A stretch of DNA of 64,000 bases, taken from Fimenecus sp045543095. Lineage in GTDB: Bacteria; Bacillota; Clostridia; Oscillospirales; Acutalibacteraceae. The stretch spans positions 1 to 64,000 of the forward strand of contig JAZQMC010000014.1 of assembly GCA_045543095.1 (NCBI GenBank). Reading direction: 5' to 3'. The translations under genes and the position numbers were made by a program. Below the pieces are notes generated by a model. It had not been told where the DNA came from and searched no databases. It saw nothing but the letters and a program-made list of their open reading frames with translations. Position 1 is the stretch's first letter. Each line of letters begins with the position of its first letter. Shown piece after piece: positions 51,807 to 60,870 of this stretch.

Positions 51807-51835
51807 TTGCATAAATCAATAGTCTTTGTTATAAT
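51807..51835 (+). promoter_or_regulatory. Promoter of the Wzz-tyrosine kinase gene
   Basis: TTGCAT (51807-51812), a 17-nt spacer and a perfect TATAAT (51830-51835) precede the gene by 59 bases. Confidence 0.72.
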
Positions 51836-51894
51836 AAATTGAATATGTGCTTTGATATTCAATATCCTAAAATTTAGTGATAGGAGTTAATGAT

Positions 51895-53397
51895 ATGGAT
51901 TACAATTCAAAAAACACTAATGTTGAAGAAAGCATCGATTTCGAAAACATATTGCAATATGCAATAAGAGTTCTTCAGAAATGGTGGGCAGTTGTTCTTG
52001 CCGCAGTAATTTTTGCAAGTGCAGGTTTTATTATTGCAAAAGCAACCTATACACCTACATACACTTGTACTATGCGATTTGTTGTTGACAACAAGGGTGA
52101 AAACACTGTTACTCCGGGTGCTACCAATTCAGACATCAACGCGGCTATCGCCCTTGCTAAGAACTATGCAGTTCTTATGACGGATACCAACAGTCTTATG
52201 GATATTGTTGCTCAGAACAGCGGTTACAAGGTAAACAATAAAGCACTTACCGGTGACGATGTTAAAAAGATGATTAGTTATAATCTTGTTGAAGACACAT
52301 CAATCATCTCACTTTCAATCACAAGTACAAATCCCGATGTTTCTTATGCAGTTGCAGTAAGTTACGCTAATAATTACACTCAGATTACTGAAAAGGCTTA
52401 TGGCAACACTCGTGCAATTCTTATTGACGAACCTGTTAAACCCGAAAAGCCAAACAATGACCGCAGTACTCTTCTCTACACACTTTTAGGTCTTGTAGCA
52501 GGTGCAGGTTTGGTTGTTCTTGTAATCTGTGCAACAGTTTTCATTAAAGATACCGTTAAAACTGCTGACGACATCACAAACAAAATCGGCAGTAAAATCC
52601 TCGGAACAACCATTCACATCAAGTTGCCCGGCAAAAAAGGTGAAAAGCAAAATCTTCTTATCACAGATAAGAAAACAGGCTTTATGTTCATTGAGTCCTT
52701 TAAACTTATAAGAACAAAGATTGAAAACGTTTCAAAGCGTAAAAATTACAAGACATTTGTATTTACAAGTACTGCTGCTAACGAAGGTAAGACAACAACT
52801 GCTACAAACACTGCATTAGCACTTGCAAAGAGCGGCAAATCAGTTCTTCTTATTGACGCTGACCTTCGTAAGCCTTCAGTTTATAAGGAACTCGGTATTT
52901 CTGCTGCTAACGAAGCAGGTCTTACAGGGGTTATCCGCGGTGAAAAATCACTCAGCGATTCAATCAAATACTTTGAAAAATTCAATCTCTTCCTTCTTGT
53001 TACAAGTCAGGCTATTACAGAATCTGCAGAAATTCTTGCATCTGACGAAATGGCAGACATCATTGAAGCAGTTAAGAATGAATTTGATTATGTAATCATC
53101 GACACACCACCTGCAGGTCTTGTTGCTGACGCAGCAATCCTTGCCCAGTACGCTGACGGTTGTGTTATGGTAGTTCGTAACGACTTCTCGTCAAAACGCC
53201 GTATCAAGAGAACTATTGAAGATATGGAAAGCACAAGTGCAGAGGTTATCGGTTGTATTTACAACTATGCTGAAAGCAGTACCGCTTCAAAGCTTATCAA
53301 AAACAAGAGAAGCAAGAAGGGTTATGGCTACGGCTATGGCTATGGCTACGGTTACGGTTATGGCTATGGTGCAACTCACGACAGCAAGAAAAAATAA
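51895..53397 (+). CDS. Wzz/BY-kinase fusion (polysaccharide co-polymerase and tyrosine kinase)
   Basis: The 500-residue product has two membrane helices (about 28-50 and 195-220) around a Wzz-type outer loop, and a C-terminal tyrosine kinase of the bacterial BY type. Motifs are Walker A STAANEGKTTTATNTA, Walker A' LLIDADLRKPS and Walker B DYVIIDTPPAG. The end is GYGYGYGYGYGYGYGYGYG-like, a cluster of nine or so Tyr for autophosphorylation. It controls chain length and export of capsule or exopolysaccharide. ATG 51895 follows AGGAG by eight bases. No glycosyltransferases are next to it. Confidence 0.92.
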   Translation: MDYNSKNTNVEESIDFENILQYAIRVLQKWWAVVLAAVIFASAGFIIAKATYTPTYTCTMRFVVDNKGENTVTPGATNSDINAAIALAKNYAVLMTDTNSLMDIVAQNSGYKVNNKALTGDDVKKMISYNLVEDTSIISLSITSTNPDVSYAVAVSYANNYTQITEKAYGNTRAILIDEPVKPEKPNNDRSTLLYTLLGLVAGAGLVVLVICATVFIKDTVKTADDITNKIGSKILGTTIHIKLPGKKGEKQNLLITDKKTGFMFIESFKLIRTKIENVSKRKNYKTFVFTSTAANEGKTTTATNTALALAKSGKSVLLIDADLRKPSVYKELGISAANEAGLTGVIRGEKSLSDSIKYFEKFNLFLLVTSQAITESAEILASDEMADIIEAVKNEFDYVIIDTPPAGLVADAAILAQYADGCVMVVRNDFSSKRRIKRTIEDMESTSAEVIGCIYNYAESSTASKLIKNKRSKKGYGYGYGYGYGYGYGYGATHDSKKK

Positions 53398-53420
53398 TTT
53401 TCAAAAAATTAAAATTAAGC

Positions 53421-53452
53421 AAGCCGTACTCAGTACGGCTTGTATTTTGCTT
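53421..53452 (+). terminator. Terminator-like hairpin after the BY-kinase gene
   Basis: AAGCCGTACT / AGTACGGCTT is a perfect 10-bp stem with a 1-nt centre and a weak GTATTTTGCTT tail, so readthrough into the MATE gene is likely. Confidence 0.55.
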
Positions 53453-53467
53453 AAAACGGAGAACAAA

Positions 53468-54850
53468 ATGGAAAAAGATAAAAATTTTAATCCACCGCAA
53501 GAAAACAAAATGGGTACTATGCCCGTAGCAAAATTGTTAATTTCAATGTCTGCACCAATGATGATTTCAATGATTGTGCAAGCTTGCTACAACATTGTTG
53601 ACAGCATTTTCGTTTCGCAGTTAAGTGAAAATGCACTTAATGCGGTTTCATTGGCATTCCCATTGCAACAGCTTATGATTGCCGTTTGCGGCGGTACTGC
53701 AGTTGGTATGAACGCATTGCTTTCGCAGTCCTTGGGTGCGAAAAAGTTTGACCGTGCAAATAAGATTGCGAACACCGGTATTTTCCTTTTCGGGTTAAGT
53801 TGCATTGTTTTTGTTATAATCGGACTTTTTGTTTCACGCCCTTTCTTTATGATGCAGACAGATGTTACCGAGATTGTAGATTACGGTACGGACTACGCTA
53901 CAATCTGCCTTTGTCTTTCTATGGGTATTTTTACACAGTTCTGCTTTGAAAAGATTTTGCAGGCAACGGGCAGAACATTTTTAACAATGATTACACATCT
54001 TGTTGGTGCAATTATCAATATTATTCTTGACCCCATTCTTATTTTTGGTCTTTTCGGTTTTCCAAAACTTGAAGTTGCGGGTGCTGCAATTGCAACGGTT
54101 GCAGGGCAGATTGTTGCCGGTATTCTTGCAATAATTTTTAATATCAAATTTAACCCTGAAGTTCATATTAGCACCAAGCTTATTCGTTGGGACACAAAAA
54201 TTGTAAAAGCAATTTACAAAATTGGTCTACCCTCAATCATTATGCAATCAATCGGCTCTGTAATGACATTCTGCCTTAACAGAATTCTTATTGCGTTTAC
54301 CACAACCGCAACGGCAGTATTCGGTGCTTACTTTAAGCTTCAAAGTTTCATCTTTATGCCTATATTCGGTCTTAACAACGGAATGGTTCCGATTATCGCA
54401 TATAACTACGGTGCTAAAAGTCTTAAGCGAATCAAGAAAACCGTTGCACTTTCAATCGCAATTGCAATGTCAATTATGACCCTCGGTCTTCTTGCATTTG
54501 AACTGATTCCCCATGTACTTTTATCATTCTTCAACGCATCTGAAGAAATGCTTGCAATAGGTGTTCCGGCTCTTAGAATAATCGGTATTCATCTTCTTTT
54601 TGCGGGCTTCTGTATCATTGCGGGTTCGGTTTGCCAGGCTATCGGCAACCCCACCCACAGTTTGATTGTTTCCGTTTGCCGTCAGCTTGTGGTACTCTTA
54701 CCGAGTGCGTGGTTATTGGCACAGAGCGGACGACTTGAGCTTGTCTGGTTCGCCTTCCCCATAGCAGAAAGTGTTTCTCTTGTTTTAAGTGCGATTTTCC
54801 TTGCAAAGACAATGCGACGTGCAAAACGCAGAATGCAAGAAATGTTATAA
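53468..54850 (+). CDS. MATE-family efflux transporter
   Basis: The 460-residue product has 12 membrane helices in two homologous halves and the family's N-terminal PVAKLLISMSAPMMISMIVQ. MATE proteins export drugs or metabolites with Na+ or H+. ATG 53468 follows CGGAG. The open frame extends upstream into the kinase gene, but that part is a shadow. Confidence 0.92.
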   Translation: MEKDKNFNPPQENKMGTMPVAKLLISMSAPMMISMIVQACYNIVDSIFVSQLSENALNAVSLAFPLQQLMIAVCGGTAVGMNALLSQSLGAKKFDRANKIANTGIFLFGLSCIVFVIIGLFVSRPFFMMQTDVTEIVDYGTDYATICLCLSMGIFTQFCFEKILQATGRTFLTMITHLVGAIINIILDPILIFGLFGFPKLEVAGAAIATVAGQIVAGILAIIFNIKFNPEVHISTKLIRWDTKIVKAIYKIGLPSIIMQSIGSVMTFCLNRILIAFTTTATAVFGAYFKLQSFIFMPIFGLNNGMVPIIAYNYGAKSLKRIKKTVALSIAIAMSIMTLGLLAFELIPHVLLSFFNASEEMLAIGVPALRIIGIHLLFAGFCIIAGSVCQAIGNPTHSLIVSVCRQLVVLLPSAWLLAQSGRLELVWFAFPIAESVSLVLSAIFLAKTMRRAKRRMQEML

Positions 54851-54862
54851 ACAAAAAACATC

Positions 54863-54932
54863 AACCTCCCGTAACAAATTTATCAATTCGTCATACAATG
54901 GTACTGTCAGTTGATAATTTTTACGGGAGGTT
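54863..54932 (+). promoter_or_regulatory. Long hairpin holding the ribosome site of the Cys-rich gene
   Basis: AACCTCCCGTAA (54863-54874) pairs with TTACGGGAGGTT (54921-54932), and an inner stem TATCAA / TTGATA extends it. The right arm contains GGGAGG, the ribosome site of the next gene, and is followed by TTTTTA, so it can also terminate the MATE transcript. Confidence 0.6.
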
Positions 54933-54937
54933 TTTAT

Positions 54938-55774
54938 ATGTCTGAAAACAAATTTTGTAATGACAAAATGCCGTCAAAAATAAAAGAAGCCGTATGTATT
55001 GACACAAACAGAGTCTATGATTCTTGTGCCGACAAGGATTGCCTTGAGGATTTGAGAGTCTATTTCACCGATTCTGCACAATGTGTAATTGACCGTGCAA
55101 CCAATGTGCGTTGTCGCGGAGCTGAAGTACTTAACGCATTTATTGAGGTCGAGCGAGTTCCCTTTAATCGCGGTTTTTACTCGGTCGACATAACCTATTT
55201 CTTCAAAATCTGCCTTGATGTTTTCTGCGGTCACACCAACCCGCCCACAATGGTCGAGGGCTTGGCAACATTCTCAAAAAAATGCATTCTCTATGGTTCA
55301 GAGGGCAATGTAAAGGTATTTTCATCTGAATTCTCTTGCGGTGAAGTTGACAGTCAGCTTGATATGGTTAATACCAATCCCCGTGCCAAAGTGCAGACAG
55401 TAGACCCAATCTGCCTTGACGCAAAACTTTGCAAAGTGCACGAATGTTGTCATCACGACAGTTGTTGCAAGCCATCAAGAGTTCCGCGATGTGTATGCCG
55501 TTGCTTTGAGGGTGATTTTGAAAGTTATGAAAGAGAACCCGAAAAAGCAGTTACCGTTACTCTCGGTATTTTCACAATCGTTCAGCTTGAACGCGATGTG
55601 CAAATGCTTATTCCCGCTTACGATTTCTGCATACCAAAGAAAGAATGCAGTTGCGAAACCGATAATCCATGCGACGCTTTCCGCAAAATTCAGTTCCCTA
55701 TTGATGAATTCTTCCCGCCAAAAGAGGGTTGCCTGAAAGACAGTTACCCCATGGGTTGCGGATGCGGAGATTAA
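54938..55774 (+). CDS. Cys-rich protein, spore-coat-like, function unknown
   Basis: The 278-residue product has 26 Cys, with clusters such as ECCHHDSCCKP, CVCRC and a GCGCGD end. The N-terminal two thirds has a beta-rich pattern (DKDCLEDLRVYFTD, VERVPFNRGFYSVDITYFFK). I recall similar proteins as conserved hypotheticals in spore-forming Clostridia, and the pattern suggests a coat or exosporium protein. That is inference. ATG 54938 follows GGGAGG by eight bases. Confidence 0.65.
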   Translation: MSENKFCNDKMPSKIKEAVCIDTNRVYDSCADKDCLEDLRVYFTDSAQCVIDRATNVRCRGAEVLNAFIEVERVPFNRGFYSVDITYFFKICLDVFCGHTNPPTMVEGLATFSKKCILYGSEGNVKVFSSEFSCGEVDSQLDMVNTNPRAKVQTVDPICLDAKLCKVHECCHHDSCCKPSRVPRCVCRCFEGDFESYEREPEKAVTVTLGIFTIVQLERDVQMLIPAYDFCIPKKECSCETDNPCDAFRKIQFPIDEFFPPKEGCLKDSYPMGCGCGD

Positions 55775-55790
55775 CATAAAAAATAATTAA

Positions 55791-55862
55791 GTGTCATTCT
55801 GAGCGAAGCGAAGAATCTCTGTCTTTTGAGATTCTTCGTCATTTCACTCCTCAGAATGACAC
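55791..55862. repeat. TGTCATTCTGAG palindromic repeat, copy 2
   Basis: GTGTCATTCTGA and TCAGAATGACAC bound a 72-bp palindrome with an inner AGAATCTC / GAGATTCT dyad. The right arm overlaps the 3' end of the convergent cca gene and supplies its last codons and stop. Confidence 0.78.
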
Positions 55863-57202
55863 TTCTTTTTTATAAAATCAATTAAGTTTTCTTTATCATT
55901 CTCAACCTTACCATCAATTACCGCATCAAGACAAGTGTTAAGTTTTTCGCCAATTTCTTTTCCCTCATAACCTAAAGTAATTAAATCATTGCCGTTGATT
56001 TTAAGGTCTTTTACAGAAAAGCACTCATTTTCGTTGATTATCTCATTGATTAAATCAAGCGTTGCAGTATAGAATTCGTCACCGCGATAATATTTTGAAT
56101 TTTGTGCCGAATTATCACATCTCTTAATTTCAATCAAATCAAAAATTAAGTCTTTACCGATTTGCGACATAATTCTTTTAAGTCGCTTTCGGTCGGGCTT
56201 AACTTCATTATTAAGCATAATTGGTGAATCGTGAAATTTTACAAGAGTTATGACCTTATTTTTTGTTTCATTATCAAAACGAAGTCGAGTCATAATCTTA
56301 TCGGTCAATTCTGCACTGATTTTAGGGTGAGAATAGAAATGTTGCTCTCCATCTTCATCAAAATGAGCTACCACGGGCTTACCGATGTCGTGGAAAAGCA
56401 GGGCAAGGCGGATTGCAAGCTCGGGTCTGCTTTCTGCCGTCGCTTTTAAAATATGGGTGTAAACATCATAAATATGATGTCGGTTTTTCTGCAGGAAGCC
56501 TACGCAAGCCTTTAACTCGGGTATGAAAACACAAATAACATCAGAAAACTCATTAAGCACCGAATAAGCATTTTTACCGCAAATAAGCTTTGTGAATTCT
56601 TCGCGAATTCTCTCTGCAGAAATATTTTTGAGCAATTCACGGCATTTGTGGATTGCTTTTTTTGTATTTTCTTCAATGGTAAAGCCTAAAACCGCTGAAA
56701 ACCTCATAGCACGAAGAATTCGCAAAGCATCCTCACAAAATCGTGTTTCCGCATCACCAATACAACGGATAGTTTTGCTTTTAATGTCTTCAATACCGCC
56801 TACAAGGTCGCAAAAACCGTTTTTGAAGTCGTAGGCAATACCATTCATTGTGAAATCACGACGCACCACATCGTCCGATAGCGAAGTTGAAAAAGTCACG
56901 CTGTCGGGGTGTCGGTTATCAGAGTAAGTTCCCTCACATCTGTATGTGGTTATTTCAATGGGTTCGTCATCTATAAGCACCGTAACTGTGCCGTGCTGAA
57001 GTCCCGTTTCTATAACACGAAAATCTTTGAACACTTCTTCTACTTGCTGCGGAGTCGCGTTTGTTGTGATGTCAATATCCCCAATGGGTAATCCCATTAT
57101 GAAATCACGCACGCTGCCACCGATTAAATATGCTTCGAACCCATTGGAATTCAGCATTTTAATCGCAAGAGCGGAAGCCTTTTTGAATTCAGTTCTGCTC
57201 AT
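55844..57202 (-). CDS. cca: CCA-adding tRNA nucleotidyltransferase
   Basis: The 452-residue product has the class II nucleotidyltransferase head (AYLIGGSVRDFIMGLPIGDIDI with catalytic Asp pair), RRDFTMNGIAYD, and an HD domain (LLFHDIGKP). It repairs or adds the CCA end of tRNAs. It overlaps the TSCPD gene by 14 bases. The end KKKCHSEE is encoded by the palindromic repeat. Confidence 0.95.
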   Translation of the reverse strand: MSRTEFKKASALAIKMLNSNGFEAYLIGGSVRDFIMGLPIGDIDITTNATPQQVEEVFKDFRVIETGLQHGTVTVLIDDEPIEITTYRCEGTYSDNRHPDSVTFSTSLSDDVVRRDFTMNGIAYDFKNGFCDLVGGIEDIKSKTIRCIGDAETRFCEDALRILRAMRFSAVLGFTIEENTKKAIHKCRELLKNISAERIREEFTKLICGKNAYSVLNEFSDVICVFIPELKACVGFLQKNRHHIYDVYTHILKATAESRPELAIRLALLFHDIGKPVVAHFDEDGEQHFYSHPKISAELTDKIMTRLRFDNETKNKVITLVKFHDSPIMLNNEVKPDRKRLKRIMSQIGKDLIFDLIEIKRCDNSAQNSKYYRGDEFYTATLDLINEIINENECFSVKDLKINGNDLITLGYEGKEIGEKLNTCLDAVIDGKVENDKENLIDFIKKKCHSEE

Positions 57203-57443
57203 TGAGTGCCGCTTCTAATGCAAGGGCTAACTGGTCGGGGCAAGATGTCTGCTTAAAACCGCATTTAAGCCCTTTAAGGCTGTCAATAACCTCTTGTGCG
57301 GGTTTATCTTTTACAAGCATTGCAATACCTTTAAGGTTGCCGTTGCATCCGCCATAAAACACTACATCTTTGATTATTCCGTTTTCAAGTTCAAGGTCAA
57401 TCTGACCTGAACAAGTTCCTTTTGTTCTGTATTTGAATTTCAT
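57189..57443 (-). CDS. TSCPD-domain protein
   Basis: The 84-residue product has VVFYGGCNGNLKGIAMLV and the naming motif TSCPDQLALAL. This small domain also occurs at the end of some ribonucleotide reductases; the stand-alone role is not known. It overlaps rsmA by four bases and cca by 14, so all are translationally coupled. Confidence 0.9.
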   Translation of the reverse strand: MKFKYRTKGTCSGQIDLELENGIIKDVVFYGGCNGNLKGIAMLVKDKPAQEVIDSLKGLKCGFKQTSCPDQLALALEAALNEQN

Positions 57444-58324
57444 TTTGTTACCTCACAGATTTTGTTCGAGAGTGTTACTAACTGTTCCATAGTAAGTGCT
57501 TCTGCACGGGCGGTTGGGCTCAGGTTCGCCATTTCTACTGCTTTTGAGATTAAATCTTTACCTATTCCCATTCCGCTTGAAAGAGAGTTGAGAATTGTTT
57601 TTCTTCTCTGTGCAAAAGCAGATTTCACCATTTTAAAGAATACTTTTTCGTCGGTGACATTATAATCGCCACGCTTTGTCAAATCAAGTTCAATTACACA
57701 ACTGTCAACATTCGGTGCGGGCATAAACGAACCGCGGGAAACATCAAAAAGTTTCTTTGCCTGTGCATAATAATTTACTGCAACAGTAACTGCACCGCTT
57801 TCTCTTGTACCAACTTTCGCACAAAGGCGGTCACCCGCTTCACGTTGCACCATAACAATAATTTTATTAAAAGGCAATTTTTCTTCTAATAGTCGCATAA
57901 TTACGGGAGAAGTGATATAGTAGGGCAGATTTGCACATACAAATATTTCCATACCATCAAAATGCTCTTTTATTATACTCTGCAAATCGGCTTTAAGAAT
58001 ATCCTCATTGATAAGAGTGAGATTATCATAGCCCGCAAGCGTATCTTCTAACACGGGGAAAAGACGAGTGTCAAGTTCAACACACACTACCTTATCGGCA
58101 CGCTCAAGCAATTCTTTTGTGAGAACCCCCACACCCGCACCGATTTCAAGCACACCGATTTTGCCCGTAGTGCTGTTTTTTACCGCATCTGCCATTCGGG
58201 GACAAACCGTGGGGTTGACAAGGAAATTCTGTCCCAATCCCTTTGAAAATGTAACACCGTGCTCACCCATAACACGCTTAATAACCGAAATGTCGGTGAG
58301 CGTATAATTTTTCTTATCTGACAT
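57440..58324 (-). CDS. rsmA: 16S rRNA dimethyladenosine transferase
   Basis: The 294-residue product dimethylates two adenines near the 3' end of 16S rRNA. It has LGQNFLVNP, the SAM-binding VLEIGAGVGVLTKELL and the catalytic NLPYYITSP. It overlaps the aminotransferase gene by 11 bases. Confidence 0.96.
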   Translation of the reverse strand: MSDKKNYTLTDISVIKRVMGEHGVTFSKGLGQNFLVNPTVCPRMADAVKNSTTGKIGVLEIGAGVGVLTKELLERADKVVCVELDTRLFPVLEDTLAGYDNLTLINEDILKADLQSIIKEHFDGMEIFVCANLPYYITSPVIMRLLEEKLPFNKIIVMVQREAGDRLCAKVGTRESGAVTVAVNYYAQAKKLFDVSRGSFMPAPNVDSCVIELDLTKRGDYNVTDEKVFFKMVKSAFAQRRKTILNSLSSGMGIGKDLISKAVEMANLSPTARAEALTMEQLVTLSNKICEVTK

Positions 58325-59501
58325 ATTTGTTCTTTACCTTACCAAGTATTTTCATACCCTCTTGGATTTTTTCATTTGAGGGTGTTGAGAAATTCATTCT
58401 GAAGCAATTTGTATGCTCGTCATTCACCATAAACGCCGTGCCGGGTACAAGTGCAACTTTGTTAGTTACACATTCTTTAACAAATTCCAGCATATCCACA
58501 TCTTCGGGCAATTCGCACCACACGAAAAGTCCACCCTCGGGACGAACATATTTAACAAAATCTCCCAATTCACTGTCAATCAAATCACACATAAGATTAA
58601 GCTTTTCACGATAAATTCCGCGGATTTTCTCAATGTGTGCATTTACATCATATTTTTCCATCCAATTATCCACAAGCATCTGTGAGAAAACGGGAGTATG
58701 AACATCTGACGCCTGCTTGCCGACAGTCATTTTTGCAATAATCGGTGCGGGGGCAACAATATAGCCCACACGAATTCCGGGTGCTAATAATTTTGAAAAT
58801 GAACCCGCATAAATTACAATGCCGTCTTCATCAAAGCTCTTGATTGAGGGAATATCCTCCCCCGAAACTCGCAAATCACCGTATGGGTTGTCCTCTAAAA
58901 TAAGCAAGCCGTATTTTTTAGCAAGTTCATAAACTGCTTTTCTTTTTTCGAGGCTCATTGTAGCACCAGACGGATTCTGGAAATTGGGAATTGTATAAAT
59001 AAATCGCGGATTATGAGCATTTTTGATTGTGTTTTCCAGTTCTTCAATGTTCATTCCGTCCGCTTCAACAGAAACACCCGCAAGCTGACAACCATAAGAA
59101 CGAAAACAGTTAAGCGAGCCGATAAATGAGGGGCATTCGCAGATTACCGTGTCACCAAAATCGCAGAGTGACTTTGTTGCCAAATCCATAACCTGCTGTG
59201 CACCCGAAGTAACAATAAGGCTGTCAAATTCTTTGCCGATATTATATCTCTCTTTAACAAATGTAGTCAGGCGGTTTCGCAAAGGAGTATAACCCTCTGT
59301 AACTCCGTATTGCAACGCAGTTATAGGTTCATTCTCAAAAATCTCTGCCGAAATCTTTTTAACCTCATCAACCGGAAATGCCGCTGCGTCGGGATTACCC
59401 GCCGCAAAGGGAATAACATCAGGACTTTGGGTTGCTTTTAATATTTCACGGATTGCCGAGGGCTGAAGTCCCGAAATCCGCTGAGAAAAATAATAATCCA
59501 T
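58314..59501 (-). CDS. PLP-dependent aminotransferase (2-aminoadipate/MocR-like class I)
   Basis: The 395-residue fold-type I aminotransferase has VTSGAQQVMDLATKSL, NPSGATMSLEKR, LEDNPYGDLR and the PLP lysine in YAGSFSKLLAPGIRVGYI. The type is the LysN/YdfD-like group without the DNA-binding domain; the substrate is uncertain. ATG 59501 follows AAGGTGATT. Confidence 0.88.
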   Translation of the reverse strand: MDYYFSQRISGLQPSAIREILKATQSPDVIPFAAGNPDAAAFPVDEVKKISAEIFENEPITALQYGVTEGYTPLRNRLTTFVKERYNIGKEFDSLIVTSGAQQVMDLATKSLCDFGDTVICECPSFIGSLNCFRSYGCQLAGVSVEADGMNIEELENTIKNAHNPRFIYTIPNFQNPSGATMSLEKRKAVYELAKKYGLLILEDNPYGDLRVSGEDIPSIKSFDEDGIVIYAGSFSKLLAPGIRVGYIVAPAPIIAKMTVGKQASDVHTPVFSQMLVDNWMEKYDVNAHIEKIRGIYREKLNLMCDLIDSELGDFVKYVRPEGGLFVWCELPEDVDMLEFVKECVTNKVALVPGTAFMVNDEHTNCFRMNFSTPSNEKIQEGMKILGKVKNKYVR

Positions 59502-59562
59502 TTTAATCACCTTACATAATTTTATCACAATATAAGAGCCATTTCAAGTAACTGACAAATTT

Positions 59563-59597
59563 AAAGCTCCATTTCCGAAGAAGTGGAGCTTTTTGTT
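59563..59597 (-). terminator. Terminator of the dapL operon
   Basis: AAAGCTCCA / TGGAGCTTT is a 9-bp stem with T-rich flanks on both strands, next to the dapL stop. Confidence 0.65.
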
Positions 59598-60812
59598 TTA
59601 TTTTGCGAAATAATTTTTAATTCTTTCTACTGCCTTGATTGTATTTTCTGTTGAGCCAAATGCTGTAAGTCTGAAATAACCCTCACCGCTTGGGCCGAAG
59701 CCTTCACCGGGAGTACCAACAACCTGAATGTTTTCAAGAAGTGTGTCAAAGAATTCCCAACTGCTCATTCCGTCAGGAGTTTTGAGCCATACGTAAGGTG
59801 AATTTACTGCACCATAAACTGTGAAACCACATTCTTTAAGTCCGTTATAGATAATCTTTGCATTGTTCTGGTAGTATGCAATAATTTCGCGAACTTGCTT
59901 TTTACCCTCTTCGCTGTAACAAGCTTCTGCCGCTCTCTGTGTAACATAAGAAACACCGTTGAATTTTGTAGCCTGACGTCTTGCCCAAAGTGCATTGAGT
60001 TCAACTCCGTCAACCTTAATGTCGTGTGGAACAACTGTGTAACCACAACGAACACCTGTAAAGCCCGCTGTTTTTGAGAAGCTTCTGAATTCGATAGCAC
60101 AAGACTTTGCACCTTCGATTTCATAAATTGAATGAGGAACATTATCCTCTGTGATAAATGCTTCATAAGCAGAGTCGAAAAGGATTACCGCACCATTTTC
60201 ATTTGCATAGTCAACCCATTTTTTGAGTTCATCCTTTGTTGCCGCCATACCTGTCGGGTTGTTAGGGAAACAAAGATAAATAATGTCAACCTTTTCTTTT
60301 GGAAGTTCAGGTAAGAAGTTGTTTTCTGCATTACAAGGCATATAGTAAATATTGCTCCAGCCCTCTGCTGTTTTGTCGCCTGAACGACCACTCATAACAT
60401 TTGTGTCAACATATACAGGGTACACAGGGTCACAAACTGCAACCTTATTGTCGGTTGAGAAAATGTCGCCGATGTTTCCGCAGTCACTCTTTGCACCGTC
60501 TGATACGAAAATTTCGCTGTTGTCAAGTTCTACTCCGCGAGCTTTATAGTCGTTTTCGTTAATAGCGTCCAAAAGCCACTTGTGACCGTATTCGGGAGGA
60601 TAACCCATAAAGGTTTTTTCTTTACCCATTTCGTCAACTGCCTTGTGCATTGCATCAATACAAGCATCAGCAAGAGGACGAGTAACGTCACCGATGCCAA
60701 GACGGATAATTGGCTTGTCGGGATTAGCCGCAACATAAGCATTTACCTTTTTTGCAATGTTAGAGAAAAGGTAAGAACTCTGAATTTTTAAAAAGTTATC
60801 ATTTATTTTCAT
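59598..60812 (-). CDS. dapL: LL-diaminopimelate aminotransferase
   Basis: The 404-residue product makes LL-diaminopimelate directly from tetrahydrodipicolinate for lysine and cell wall. It has IIRLGIGDVTRPL, GYPPEYGHKWL, FPNNPTGM and the PLP lysine in EFRSFSKTAGFTGVRCGY. GGAGGG gives the ribosome site. dapF precedes it, with a hairpin GCTCCCT / AGGGAGC (60849-60867) in the 58-base gap. Confidence 0.96.
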   Translation of the reverse strand: MKINDNFLKIQSSYLFSNIAKKVNAYVAANPDKPIIRLGIGDVTRPLADACIDAMHKAVDEMGKEKTFMGYPPEYGHKWLLDAINENDYKARGVELDNSEIFVSDGAKSDCGNIGDIFSTDNKVAVCDPVYPVYVDTNVMSGRSGDKTAEGWSNIYYMPCNAENNFLPELPKEKVDIIYLCFPNNPTGMAATKDELKKWVDYANENGAVILFDSAYEAFITEDNVPHSIYEIEGAKSCAIEFRSFSKTAGFTGVRCGYTVVPHDIKVDGVELNALWARRQATKFNGVSYVTQRAAEACYSEEGKKQVREIIAYYQNNAKIIYNGLKECGFTVYGAVNSPYVWLKTPDGMSSWEFFDTLLENIQVVGTPGEGFGPSGEGYFRLTAFGSTENTIKAVERIKNYFAK

Positions 60813-60870
60813 AATTGTCCCTCCGAATATAATTTATATCCTTATTCAGCTCCCTCACGTAGGGAGCGAA

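Noticed and set aside
53216..53467. N-terminal extension of the MATE transporter overlapping the kinase gene.
   Set aside because: It is out of frame with the kinase, gives a non-family sequence, and ATG 53468 has a ribosome site.
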